Origin: Chytridium lagenaria | Taxonomy: Eukaryota > Chytridiomycota > Chytridiomycetes > Chytridiales > Chytridiaceae | Length of the DNA stretch: 64,000 nucleotides | Assembly (NCBI GenBank): GCA_025449115.1 | Contig: JAHLKC010000080.1 | Span: 1-64,000, forward strand | Reading direction: 5' to 3' | In this document: in pieces, positions 11,832-22,654 of the stretch | Position numbering within the stretch: the stretch's first letter is position 1 | Layout of the letters: every line of letters starts with the position of its first letter | Notes under the pieces: model-generated | Databases searched by the model: none | Told to the model about the DNA's origin: nothing | What the model saw: the letters and a program-made list of their open reading frames with translations, nothing else | Made by a program: the position numbers and the translations under genes

Positions 11832-12982
11832 TTAGATGCCGAGACCGCTGTTGTAGACGTGCGCTTTGTTGTGCTTCTTGACACCAGGGGCGTAAGCTGG
11901 AACGGGCAAGACGTTGTTTTTGGGTTGGGCCACTGCAGCAGCAACGGCGGGCGCGGGAGTAGCAGGAGACACGCAAAGAGGAGGAGCCGAGATGGTGTAG
12001 CTAGGCTGGTTTTGGGGGCAAGTCATGGTGACGAATTTTCCAGTGAAGAGCTTCTGACCAGCCTGACCGGTTCCACCGACACCGAGACTGGGGTCAGCAC
12101 CGGGGGTGACAGAGTCTTTGGGACCGGGACCGGGAGCGGCACCAGGGGTGACCTTCATGGTACACTTGCGTTGTTGAGTTTGGGTCTTGGTGGCGGTGAC
12201 GGTGACGGTCTGGATCTGAGTCTTGGTGTTCTTAACGGTTTTGGTGACCATGCAGGTGGACGTTGAGGCGGCAGGGCATACACCAGGGGCACCAGGAGCA
12301 GGAGCAGCGACGGGAGCTGCGCCAGCGCTACCGCCACCTGGGCCCTTGATGGCAGCGACGTCCTTGTAAACGTAGGAGGTGAAACCGGTAGCGGTGTCAC
12401 GCTGGACGACAATAACGTTGAGGTTGAGGTCGGCGCCACCAGCTGCCGGGGCTTTAAACTTGATCTGCATGTTACCGGTATAGGTACCTTGCTGGCGAGT
12501 GTGGGTGATGACAGAGTTGTCGGCTTCGACGGTGAGACCCTTGGTTCTACAATCGGGTCCAAGTTGCTGCATTTTGTCGGGGACAGTGAAGGTACCGACA
12601 CGCTTCTTGGGATCATCTGAGGGAGCAAAGTACATCAGGAAACCCTTGAAGTCAGGACCGGCCATGGTGACAGTGATTTCTTCTCCAGGTTGGTAGGATT
12701 GTTTGTCCATGGTGAATTGGTAGGTTCCGGCAGCACCGGGCGACCATGGGCGCCATGGCACCGACGTTCAGCAACCGTTGTCCTAATCCATCCGTTGTAC
12801 AGGCGGGCTATGTTATAGATCGAGAGTGAGAGAGTACGTCAGCCATAGATGTTGATGAGATCAAAAGTCTGCTGAAAGCGCAGCATCTGAATTAGATCAC
12901 TTACAGATTTGCCAGGAGATGCCGAGACAAAGGGCGCAGAAATGGCCGAGAGCAAGAAGAAGGAGATTGAAGAGAATCGCAT
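11832..12982 (-). CDS. secreted Reeler-domain protein
   Basis: Exon 1 (12982-12905) encodes a signal peptide (MRFSSISFFLLSAISAPFVS). After an intron starting at 12904, the main exon carries a Reeler-type beta-sandwich: FTMDKQSYQPGEEITVTM, FKGFLMYFAP, RVGTF, a Cys near PDC, SVITHTRQQG and a closing VVVQ-like strand. Thr/Gln-rich and Pro/Ala-rich segments with several Cys follow, to the stop at 11832 (about 330 residues). The frame at the 5' end of exon 2 (about 12740-12760) does not join exon 1 without a one-base correction. Reeler domains occur in animal extracellular proteins and in some fungal secreted proteins. An extracellular or wall-associated role is inferred. Confidence 0.7.
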
Positions 12983-13617
12983 GATGATGATGGTGGATAG
13001 ATGTACTTGATTTGGAGACGACTAACAGGACTTGACGGGTATTCTTTATGCCTTACGAAGTAGACGATGACGGATGGTAGTAAGTAATGATATGCTGAAC
13101 CAGCAGCAGTTAGAGTATAAGTTTTTGTGTTTAGAGAAGAGAAAAAGAAAACAAGAGACGGGGATGAGGGGATGTTGATGCCCTTTATTTCCTCATGTTT
13201 GTTGTTTATTATTTGAATTAAGCTTTTTCAAGTGTTGCATGCCCGCACATTGCATGTTACACTGACCGCAAAGAATATTTTTAATTTTATTTCCAAAGGG
13301 TTTTGTGTGATGGCGTTCGCGTTCCACAATGGATTAAAAAGAGCACCGAAATAGGGGTTGAAACCTGATGGTTCAACCAATCGAAATGCAATCCTCAACA
13401 TTTTCAAAAAAAATACAAAAACATATTGTCCGAATCTTTTGGACATGGGACTCTCACATTATTATTTGCACCACTCTGATGGAGATTCTGTAATTTTCAG
13501 TTTAACCATCGGCATCTGTAGCATTCCATTCAGCATCATCCTGCTTCAACCATACATCAGATACCCGTCTCAGCCTTACACTCTACCTCGTCCTAGTACC
13601 CACAACTACCATTGGAG
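12983..13617. other. divergent intergenic region
   Basis: Lies between two divergently transcribed genes, so it should hold both promoters. No gene seen. Confidence 0.5.
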
Positions 13618-14905
13618 ATGGCACCCGCCAGCACTGGCACTGTGGACATTCCTGTCGTCGACTTCGCACCGTTCCTGGATACCTCAGCGCCACCAGCAGA
13701 CCGCACAGTAGTTCAGGACCGCGTATTCAATGCACTCTCTAGACAAGGATTCATGTACTTGAAAGGTATGTAAGTGGGTCGAGTCTTTTGGTTGGACATC
13801 AGCTGGACGCTTGGTTCGATTGTTGCCTCCTCTCCTAATTGTGCAGCTTTCATCTCTTTCATAACATTCTCTGAATTCTAGGTCATGGAATACCTCAGGA
13901 TGTCATAGATGCTGCATTTCGAATGGTCATTTGAGTTTACGGTAAAGACGCGCATACTTAACTTTTTGTTTAGTCGGACCGATTCTTTCGATGCGATGCC
14001 GACCACAAGTCCAAATGGGACTATACTCCAACAACAAATACAGGATATGTAGGACTCAGCCGCGAAAGGTTTTTATCATTATCCCTTTCTTGCTTTTCAA
14101 GCACTGAGCTTATTACTAAAGCGCATCGTAAACTAGATTGAACCCACACCTTCCTCAAAACGATACAAAAGAAGCGTTCAACATCAACCCAAAGGCTCTT
14201 GTTTCTTCCGACCAAGCTCAACTCAATACCCTTTTACCCCCAGAGCTTTCTCAGGACGCGGATCAACTCAAACAATTCTGTCTTTCTGTCCACGGCCTCC
14301 TTCTCAAAATCCTCGAATCCCTGTCCCTATCCCTCCGCATCCCTGAATCTTTTGGCGGCGCCTCCTACATCCCATCTCGCCACCCATTTACCGCTCCCTC
14401 CGGCTCCATTGTTCGACTCCTATTCTACCCTCCCACCCTTCCCACCGCCGACTCCACCATCCGCGCCGGCGCACACACCGACTATGGGTCCCTCACTGCC
14501 CTGTTCATCCGCGACGGAGATCCAGGCGGTCTCCAAATTCTCCCACCCGACTCGACCGACACGTGGATTGACGCCAAAGCCATCCCTGGAACCGTTATCA
14601 TCAACGCTGGCGATTTGATGCAATTCTGGACGAGAGGACTTGTAAAGTCGACCGTGCATCGGGTCGTGAGCGTGCCGTGTGACAGCGCTAGATTGAGTTT
14701 AGCGTATTTCATGCATCCTGATGATGAGACTCTTTTAGATCCTATACCGAGTGATGGGGTCGGAGTGCCAGTGACTTCTGATTTTGAGGGAGGGAGAGGC
14801 GGGGAGGGAAGTGTTTTTGCAGGACCAGAGAGTGGAGGTCTCGGTGGGAGATCTATAACAGCGAAAGAGCATCTTATGGAGAGACTCAAAAAAAGCTATG
14901 GTTGA
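13618..14905 (+). CDS. Fe(II)/2-oxoglutarate-dependent dioxygenase, isopenicillin N synthase-like
   Basis: Four exons (13618-13765, 13882-13925, 13974-14068, 14137-14905) join with correct phases to give 351 residues. The N-terminal DIOX_N-like part starts with IPVVDFAPFL and has a GFMYLKGHGIP motif. The core has the iron ligands His209 and Asp211 in HTDYGS, the distal His270 in STVHRVV, and Arg281-x-Ser283 (RLS) that binds the 2-oxoglutarate carboxylate. All catalytic residues are present, so it should be active on an unknown small-molecule substrate. The second donor (GTCATT) is weak but needed to avoid a stop. No biosynthetic cluster surrounds it. Confidence 0.9.
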
Positions 14906-15327
14906 AGCCATGAGCATGGATTATTTTTATTTGCCATCTTACTCAGCCAGCTTTCAAAAGAATGACTCGATCATATCATTTCAAAATATCGATAAGCTTA
15001 ACTTTTCCTTTGAGTATTATCACTCAACATCATTCTTGTCGTTCGGATGCAGTTTTTAATCTGGTGTTTCACCGTACATACGAGATCTTCTTCGATGTTT
15101 TGAACATTGACTGTGACTTATGTGTGCTCGTAAGTTTAAAATAAAAGTATAATATTAATAATATTATTTAAGAACGGGAATAAATAGCTGCCAACATTAC
15201 TCAGCGTCTATATCGCATGCAACACACTAAATGAACAACAAGTATAGACGAGCATTATACTAAACCGAGGGTAGCGACACTGAGGAATTTTAAAGGGAAT
15301 ACAGAAAACCAAATAAGGCCATCGAGT
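14906..15327. other. convergent intergenic region
   Basis: About 420 bases between the 3' ends of two converging genes. AT-rich, no gene seen. Confidence 0.5.
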
Positions 15328-17494
15328 TTACACGCAAAGATCATTCGCGTCATCATCCAAATGCGCCCCAGAATCACTCTTTGATGCCGTGTTTTCGCGT
15401 CGCTTTGGAGCTCCGAGCACGTATTTGTTCATAAACTCATCACTTCTAACCGAATCGTCCGTAGCGTTCTCGTCAGCAAGCTCATCCGCGGTCGTACCGC
15501 ACATTTTACAATCAGGGCCTGCACAAGTTGACGCGTCGTCGGTGAGGGGTGTTGGGGGAGTGGGGATGGTTGGTTTTGAGGACGTTGTCAAGGGGTCGTC
15601 TAGGATAGTACCGCAAAGTTTACAATCCGGACCTGCGCAAATCGACGCGTCGACATCAGTGAATGGTGTTAGTGGAGTGGGGATGGTTGGTGCTGAGGAT
15701 GTTGTCAAAACGTTTTCTTCTATGGTACCGCACAGGTTACAATCCGGACCTGCGCAAATTGAAGCATCAACATCGGGGAAGGTGGTGTTTTGAGGGGGGG
15801 GAGCAGTGGTGACGTTGAACGGACGGCCAATGATAGGGGGCTTGTCGAGCCATTCGCGACGTTCGTGTCGTTGTTGCAAAGACAGGGGAAAGCGTTCGTT
15901 TGTACCGTTTGTACCTGAAATACAGTATTTAAGCATAAAATAAAGCGGATATATAAATTTGGTGTTCTAATATGTATGAAACACTTACCATGTACCTTCA
16001 GTTGACGTCCCATCGTCGCGGCCTTACTCTTCACCTCCTTCATAAATGCCATCATCGTCATCAGATTCTCTCCATCCGGCATCCGAACTCTCATCCATCG
16101 ATCCCGTGTGATTCTCAAATCCATCATATCTCGACTTAAAATCCTGACCTGCTTCTCATGTACAAGTGGAATTGGTTCAATGAGCAGATGCGACTCGCTG
16201 TAACAATCCAATTCCCAGACCAACATTGAATCCATAAGAAGCCCAATCTCGGCTCGAGTCCAGTTGAGAAAATCGCTTCCTTGATACTCCTTTTCAATAA
16301 AGGCGACGTTGACGTTGCGGATGGTGGTTGTGATTTTGTTGGCTTTTGGGAGATGGAGGAGATGTTGGAGGGGTTCGTGGCGGGGTTTAGAGAGATTCGG
16401 AATGGGTTGGGAGAGGGAAAGAAGCAGCTCCTAGCATATGGTTTTGTTAGCATATATTAATTATAAATAAAGCCGTAAAACTCACATCTTCCATAACTTC
16501 ACCATCTAGACGCATCACATTTTTGATCTTTCGGAAGCACGGAAATAGACGCTCTTGATACGCAAATACTCGCCATTTCGGGAGGTGCTTGATCTGCTCC
16601 ATGTCGTATATAACGTCCGCAGTATGCTTAACATCGGTGAAAGCTTGCTCGAGGAGAACAGAGAAGCGGCCGGGGTGTTGGCGTGCGAGGAGCTAAATAT
16701 ACAGGGAATTAGATACGCGAAGTATGTAAAGAATTTGGCCTACTTGGAGATAATTGCGAGATTCGATAATAAGGAAAAATAATGATCTAGAGCATGGGAC
16801 AATGTGCTGAAAAAATATTAGAAAGGTATCCCGCGTGGTTCACGATCAAGCTGGAGAATAGTTACCTTAAGAATCAGAGGCTTAAGTCTCCTTTTCTTCA
16901 TAAGTTGAGTAAAAATATGAGCGCAGGACTTGAGACGATCCGACAGTCGAACAGCTTCCTTGGAAAGGGTCTACAAAAAACATCAAAAATACTAGCAGAT
17001 TCAATCGGCTTACAATAAAAAACTCGGCCATCTCATCATCATTATCATGCGTTATCAAATTAGTCCCTAGTTCCTGAAGGTTCGCCACCTTCTCCAAAGC
17101 GTCGAGAAGAAAAATCCTCAAGTGGCGTATAAGGGTGAGGTCGTGAAAACGTAACTTCTGGCCAAACTTCGACGCTTCAAGGGTGTAGCAATCCTGCAAC
17201 AATAACTTGAGCTTCTGATTGCTTTAGGTGAGGGCTTACCAGCAAGGCCGGTTGGATCTCTACAATGTAGGAATCCAAGTAGCTGAGGCACTTGAGGTCA
17301 ATGCCACTGCAACGGATTGCGGCGCTGTGAAGGAGCTTCGTGGTCGCAAAAGTTGTTGGTTTGATGGCGGCCTCCTATGATGAGGATGTTTGGTATCGGG
17401 ATATCGAAAAGTTTCTTTTTACCTTTGGCTTTTGAGAAGAGAAGAGCTTGAGACCTTGCTTAATGGTCTCGGTGATACGCTTGAAGAAGTCCAT
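15328..17494 (-). CDS. unrecognised 596-residue helical protein with three C-terminal Cys repeats
   Basis: Eight exons join without any frame problem: 17494-17423, 17374-17240, 17193-17014, 16970-16866, 16806-16744, 16692-16486, 16430-15989 and 15914-15328. Six consecutive introns are phase 0 and the last is phase 1. The first roughly 400 residues look helical and Leu-rich (LIRHLRIFLLDALEKVANL, LSKEAVRLSDRLKSC) with no signal peptide or membrane span. The C-terminal exon has three copies of a unit ending DASICAGPDCxLCGT, spaced by Thr/Pro-rich linkers (TTSSAPTIPTP). Each unit has three close Cys, which could bind metal. I know no family with this layout. Function unknown. Confidence 0.75.
15490..15785 (-). 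repeat. three-copy Cys repeat in coding sequence
   Basis: Three in-frame copies of about 110-120 bases encode CAGPDCNLCGT, CAGPDCKLCGT and CAGPDCKMCGT with a Pro/Thr linker between them. Spacing and linker sequence are conserved, so these are tandem duplications. Confidence 0.8.
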
Positions 17495-18099
17495 GTTGAC
17501 AATCGTAGCTTTCGTTTGGTGCGAAACGATCTAGTGCTGCTTTTAGGTGTGTGCGCAGTGGGAAAGAGCAGGAAGACAATCCCGGATAAAGAAGTTCTCC
17601 TGACAGTTGGCTGATGATTCAGATGTTAGGCTTGATCTCTGTCGGCTCCGTAGAGGTGACTTTACTACAAAGTACAACTCTAATGAAGTTGAAATAAATG
17701 AAAGACTTTACGCCTCACCAGCTAATGTGTAGAAAACGGATAAGTTATGCATAATCCCGAGAGAGATTTACATAAAGTGAATGCCCTCCTATCGATTTCC
17801 ATTGCAGAGATTTACGTGTTGATGGAAGGTGGCCACTTGTGCAAATTAATAGGATGCGGGATTTTCTTATTTTATTTCCTTTGTTGATCATGAACAAAGG
17901 AATTCAGGCGTAACTCTTAGTTGCAGTGGTTGTCTATTGTCTTTTGATAGTAAAGCTCCTCTTCACAGGGTTTTTGTTCATGATGCAGGCGTTGCCAAAG
18001 GACTTGGAATAGGATTATGCTACGAATCTGCCCAGTCGAGTGGCAGTGTAAATCCAAGACCCACATGCTGTGTAACTAAAAACTACTCTAAAAAGGAAA
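17495..18099. other. intergenic
   Basis: No supported gene. Confidence 0.45.
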
Positions 18100-18419
18100 T
18101 CACGTTTTATTAAAAGGCTTCTTCCTCAAAGGCCTGATACAACGCTCACGGGTGTTCGTTCGTTGCTTTGTGGCCGTCGTCGTCAACCTTTTATCTTCTT
18201 CACCAGCCATTTTACCCCTTGCCTCCCTTTCATTCACAGCAGTATGATAGAAGGTTGCCGCTACCATGCCCCATATCTTTCCGTTTCTTTCCAAACCGTC
18301 AATATCCCGGCATACCCCCTGTCTCGAACAAACGACCACTTTTAATACACCTTTAAGGCAACAGGATCTCCTCATTAGAGGATTCGAACAACGAGGAAGC
18401 CACTTACGATTTTGTCCAT
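18100..18419 (-). CDS. small two-exon basic protein, unrecognised
   Basis: Exon 1 (18419-18408, MDKI) and exon 2 (18318-18100) join in phase 0 across an intron with GTAAGT donor and CAG acceptor. The predicted protein has 76 residues with one moderately hydrophobic stretch (IWGMVAATFYHTAV) followed by charged sequence (REARGKMAGEEDKR) and a basic tail (RPLRKKPFNK). Size and layout recall small mitochondrial membrane subunits, but I cannot place it in one. The good splice signals and continuous frame support it; the short length keeps confidence low. Confidence 0.4.
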
Positions 18420-19622
18420 AGATTTAATTTCTTAGTAGCGGCACTTGAAGATAACAGTAGGCTGCTTTAAGATAACAATAGCTACAAATCGTCGCATCTG
18501 AAGCTATTAGTGTAAGTACTTAAAGTTTGTGATTTATGAATGGTTCAATTAAATGTCCTTCACGAAAGTTAAAGTAAGGTTTAAATACACATTCTTCCAG
18601 TCTTGTTAGACTCAGGGAGAACTTTGCTAGTTCCGAAAAGAATATTAAACTTCAGTTTATTTATTTCAGATAACTTTACAAACTCTAAGTTAAGCCGTGT
18701 GGTTGAATGTACGTATGTTTATGGTGAATATGATAAATAGAGGGAACAAGGTTTCGGGATTTCTCAATCTTCGGATTGCGGCTGCACGCAAACCAACATG
18801 GCGAGACCTGTTTACGGCATCTATTTAGACCAATGGTGTCTAAAGTATTAGCCAGCGGTGTGTACTTACTTACATAGCATGATGCAGTTGTAGTGCATGA
18901 TAAAGCGATCCCCGATTGCCAGAAACAGTTGCCGTCCTTAATAATAATCATTTTTTATTTTTGATAGTGTTTGAGGCGGAATGGGATTTTAACAATTGCT
19001 CATGGGCGACACGACACACTGTCAAGTTTCATTTATTTTTTTAAAGGACTAACTTTTTAACATGAAAAAAGGGAATGGGGTTTATTACCTGTTTTAGATG
19101 AATCCATTTGACGTTTGTATAACAATGAGAACATAATCTGGTACATGATGTATATGTAATACAAGTGAATGATTTATTGAATAAATAACGCCACAAGAGC
19201 TGACAAACTGAAAGTGAGTTATATCCGAATAATTGTGACTGGGGAAAAGTTAATAATAAAATAAAAATTATAAAAAAAGGGTTTCCAATGTAATACAAAG
19301 TATTCTGTTTGGTCAACAGGTTGACCGCTACCAACAACCATCAGCGGCAATGGTTACACACATCATAAACCTTTTTTTTCTCTCTTCCTTCCTCACCGTA
19401 ATTCTCAAAACAAATAATAATATTGCCCCCTGTTCGCCAAGCTATTTATAAACCTCACCCATTCCCCCGACACCTTTTCTTTCTTCATTACAACTCAACA
19501 ACTCTTCTCTCTCCTCTCTACCTACTAAAGGCGCCGGTCGCTCTCTCTTCTTTACATCTAAATCAAGTTTATACACCTTCATCTGCATACCCAACCTTTT
19601 CCAACACTACTACCTGCAAAAC
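18420..19622. other. AT-rich intergenic
   Basis: No supported gene. The last 200 bases before 19623 are CT-rich, like a fungal promoter/5' leader. Confidence 0.5.
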
Positions 19623-20428
19623 ATGTTCAAGGCAATCATCCTCCTCCTCGCCGTCCCTGCCCTCCTCGTCAACGCTCAAAGCAAGACATCTCAAGAGGCT
19701 GCAAAAAACGCTGCGGACGGCAAGTGCAACATTGCATGTCCTCCAGTCGCAGGTGATGTCTACACCAAGATGATCGAGTCCGACAAGACCCTCACCATCA
19801 ACAACTCTTCTTGCCGTGCTCCCACCCGCACTATCCTCCCCAACTACAACATGCCTGGTCCCTTTGTCAGTGAAGCTCTCGCCGGTCAGAACGTTGTCAT
19901 GACCCCTTACGGTCCTCTCGACGACGCCGATCGTTTCCTCATTCAAAACGTCCGTATTGCTGGTCTCTGGGAGGAGCCCGCTTCTCGTGAAGCCGAGACC
20001 CAGGCCACCTGCGCCAAGACCAAGGAGATTGCCGCTCTCATCAAGGAGGACCACATCTTCCTTGACGGTGCCACCCTTGAAATGTCCAAGGAGCTCAACG
20101 TCAACCTCCCCGACGCTCTTCCCCCCAACATGAGAGATTCATGCAGGAGATGGCTTGCGCTACTGGACCCACCTGGGACGCTGTCTACGCCCAAAGGTTG
20201 AGGCAAGCACATGGAAACATCTTCCTTGCCATCGCTCAGGTCCGCACTCGTACCCGTAACACCTTGATGAGACAGTACGCTACCATTGCCAACACCGTCG
20301 TCATGTCCCACATGCAGCGTCTTGAGGCCACCGACCTTGTTGACTACTCCATCCTTCCCCCTTCCATCATTGCAAAGGCCAACCCTGCAGTTCAGGCTCT
20401 CCAGATCTCTGCGGCTACCAACAAGTAA
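19623..20428 (+). CDS. secreted DUF4142 (ferritin-like four-helix) protein
   Basis: A signal peptide (MFKAIILLLAVPALLVNAQ) is followed by a region typical of DUF4142. Features are DDADRFLIQNVRIAGLWEEP, a middle helix with KTKEIAALIKEDHIFLD, and after the frame break FMQEMACATG, DAVYAQRLRQAHGNIF and TIANTVVMSHMQRLEA. The order of helices and the DH/H positions match the family. The frame shifts at about 20138, where a missing T in a GATTTC-like string would restore NMRDFMQEM. DUF4142 is common in bacterial periplasmic proteins and also occurs in fungi. Its function is unknown and secretion is predicted. Single exon. Confidence 0.7.
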
Positions 20429-22654
20429 AATACGCTGTCTTGAACCCCTGTCACCATCATCATCCCTCCCTTTCGCTTGTATTTCTTTTTCTCCAAAACA
20501 TATCATCCATTTGACTTGAAATCCCGCCTACACTTTTTTGGACTTCTATTTTTTCATATCAGTTCTTTCCATTTACCAGTCTCGCGCATTCCCCCGTTTT
20601 TAACCTCTTGTTTGTCCTGTTCTCGCCCTTTTGGTACATAGATCTTTTTCTTTTGTTCACGTTTATTTTATTCTTTCTTTCTTTTTGTTTCAAGCAAAGC
20701 GCACAAAGTCAATAAGATTCCAAATCACCCATCAACATCGCAGAATCGCAGTGTTCTCGGTGTGAAGATAAAAACATTTGCCGTCTTCCATTTTCTCAAA
20801 TCTACCTGACTTTCTACCTGCACCTCAACCACGGGATGTGTGTTTTGCGGCAAAGCATCCCTGTGCGGCGAGGGCACAGACAAAACGCCGCATTTGTTTC
20901 ATATTATCACTCCTTGTTCTTCTTACTGGTGGAAGCATAATTAAACCTTCTTTGTCTGCGCCTAATTCAATGCTGCATTGAGCTATTACGCCATTCGTCT
21001 AAATAATTTTTTCTTCCTTTTTTTTTTGTTTCGTTTGTTGTGTCAACATCTGACAGAACTGACCGTCACAACTCACGTTTCAGCAGATCCGTTTTAGGCC
21101 GTGTCCTCCTGGCTGCCACTGTTGAGCCATCGGAGCACATGTGTTGTTTCAAGTCAAGTTCCATTCTTGTTGGTGCAAATATTAGACCCTTATAAGGAGC
21201 AATAATATCAAAGGGTTCAACACAACAGCGATCTTTATTGGGTTTAATCGCTTTCTCTTTCCTTGTTATCTGTCTCTGATGTTTAATTAAATAATAATTA
21301 ATATGTACCATCATTAATAATATTATTAGTAATAAGGACAATTGTAAAACTTAATAATATTATTAGTAATAAGGACAATTGTAAAACTCCACGATATTAT
21401 ATAGGCTTGACGCGTCGAACAATAATTGTATACATAAACTACATAATGGCCAATTTTTGGTTGCTTCAATCTCTCAAACGCGTCGACAAAATATATACAA
21501 AAGATGGCCCCCAAACAATACGCTTGTTCCTTTGTGAACTAAATTATGTCCATAGTCAACTATAAAGTATCCTACAATTATCCTTGTTTTGATAATGCAG
21601 GGTGTTGTTCGCAATGAAGGGTACGCGAAAGCGGATCCTTGGCCGTTGAATGCGGAATATCTCAGCAAGCGGCAATTTTATAATCTGCACACTTTCTTGA
21701 TTCTTATTCATATTGCTTCGGTTTAATAGATGTTCTATGGGCATAACAGAAAATGTGTCCTAAACCGTTCAAATGAGGTGATTTTGAACGACCTAAAACT
21801 AGACCATATGGACCCGTCTTGATTATTTTTCTTTCATTAATGTCGCGCACACGCTCATGCTAGTCTTTGTTCAAGACCGCAACATATTCCGACCGTAAAC
21901 AACCATCTGAATCAAGTCACTGCAAACGCTTGTTCCAAGCTCAAGTTATGCGGCGCGTTGATTAAAGTTGCGCATGTTCAATCATGTGTTGAAACCGAGT
22001 GCATGACGGCCATATGTTAAATATATAGCGGCACGACGGCTTCAACTCTCTTCAAAACCTTTTTATTCTCGTTTAGGTACTCCTTGTTTTAACTGTCCAT
22101 CACTCTTTTAACCATATTCGAACATTCAAATGACGTCCATATTCCGTTGAGTTTGGGTAATGGGAATACGAGAACGGGGTTTTTACCGTTAAGAAGGGAC
22201 CCCGATTCATACATCAAATCAATTATATTTTTTTCCGCATCATAAAAAAATTAGTGAAAAAAAAAGACTCGCAGAGTCACTGACTAAACGCCTTGTTGAA
22301 TGGATTAAATAAATAAATATTCTTTGCCGCCCAAACCCATTAAGCGAAACTTTAGCTGAACTTTTATGACTCGCCGCAAACTGGCATTACTCTTGCCGCT
22401 TCAAGGTCGTACAGTCAATAGATTTCGAAGACTCTTGAAACGGTCTTCTCCGTCACTGCACGCCTCAAACCAACATTGTAGACAAAAGGACTTCGAACTC
22501 CCTTCTCCCCACTCTCCGTTTCTTGGCTATATTTACAACCCATACCGTCCATCCGCCACATTTTCATATCCTGAGGAGCCGTCATCCGAATCCTTCAACC
22601 ACTCTCATCTGCACTTTTCATCATCACACCACTAGAGCTAGAACATCTACAACC
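20429..22654. other. long intergenic region
   Basis: AT-rich with no supported gene. It contains a 37-base tandem repeat at 21314-21387. The CT-rich stretch upstream of 22655 is likely leader sequence. Confidence 0.5.
21314..21387 (+). repeat. 37-base perfect tandem duplication
   Basis: Two identical 37-base units (21314-21350 and 21351-21387), each holding the palindrome AATAATATTATT. A recent local duplication in noncoding DNA. Confidence 0.9.

Noticed and set aside
16736..16970. A frame break in the 596-residue gene
   Set aside because: Re-reading the donor as CAA|GTAGG at 16744/16743 makes all phases agree; the gene is intact.
15328..17494. Initial idea that the helical protein is a MutS-type core
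   Set aside because: Once all eight exons were joined, no Walker motifs or other MutS signatures were present.
13618..17494. A secondary-metabolite cluster around the 2OG oxygenase
   Set aside because: No synthase, P450, transporter or regulator lies beside it; neighbours are a Reeler protein and an unknown helical protein.
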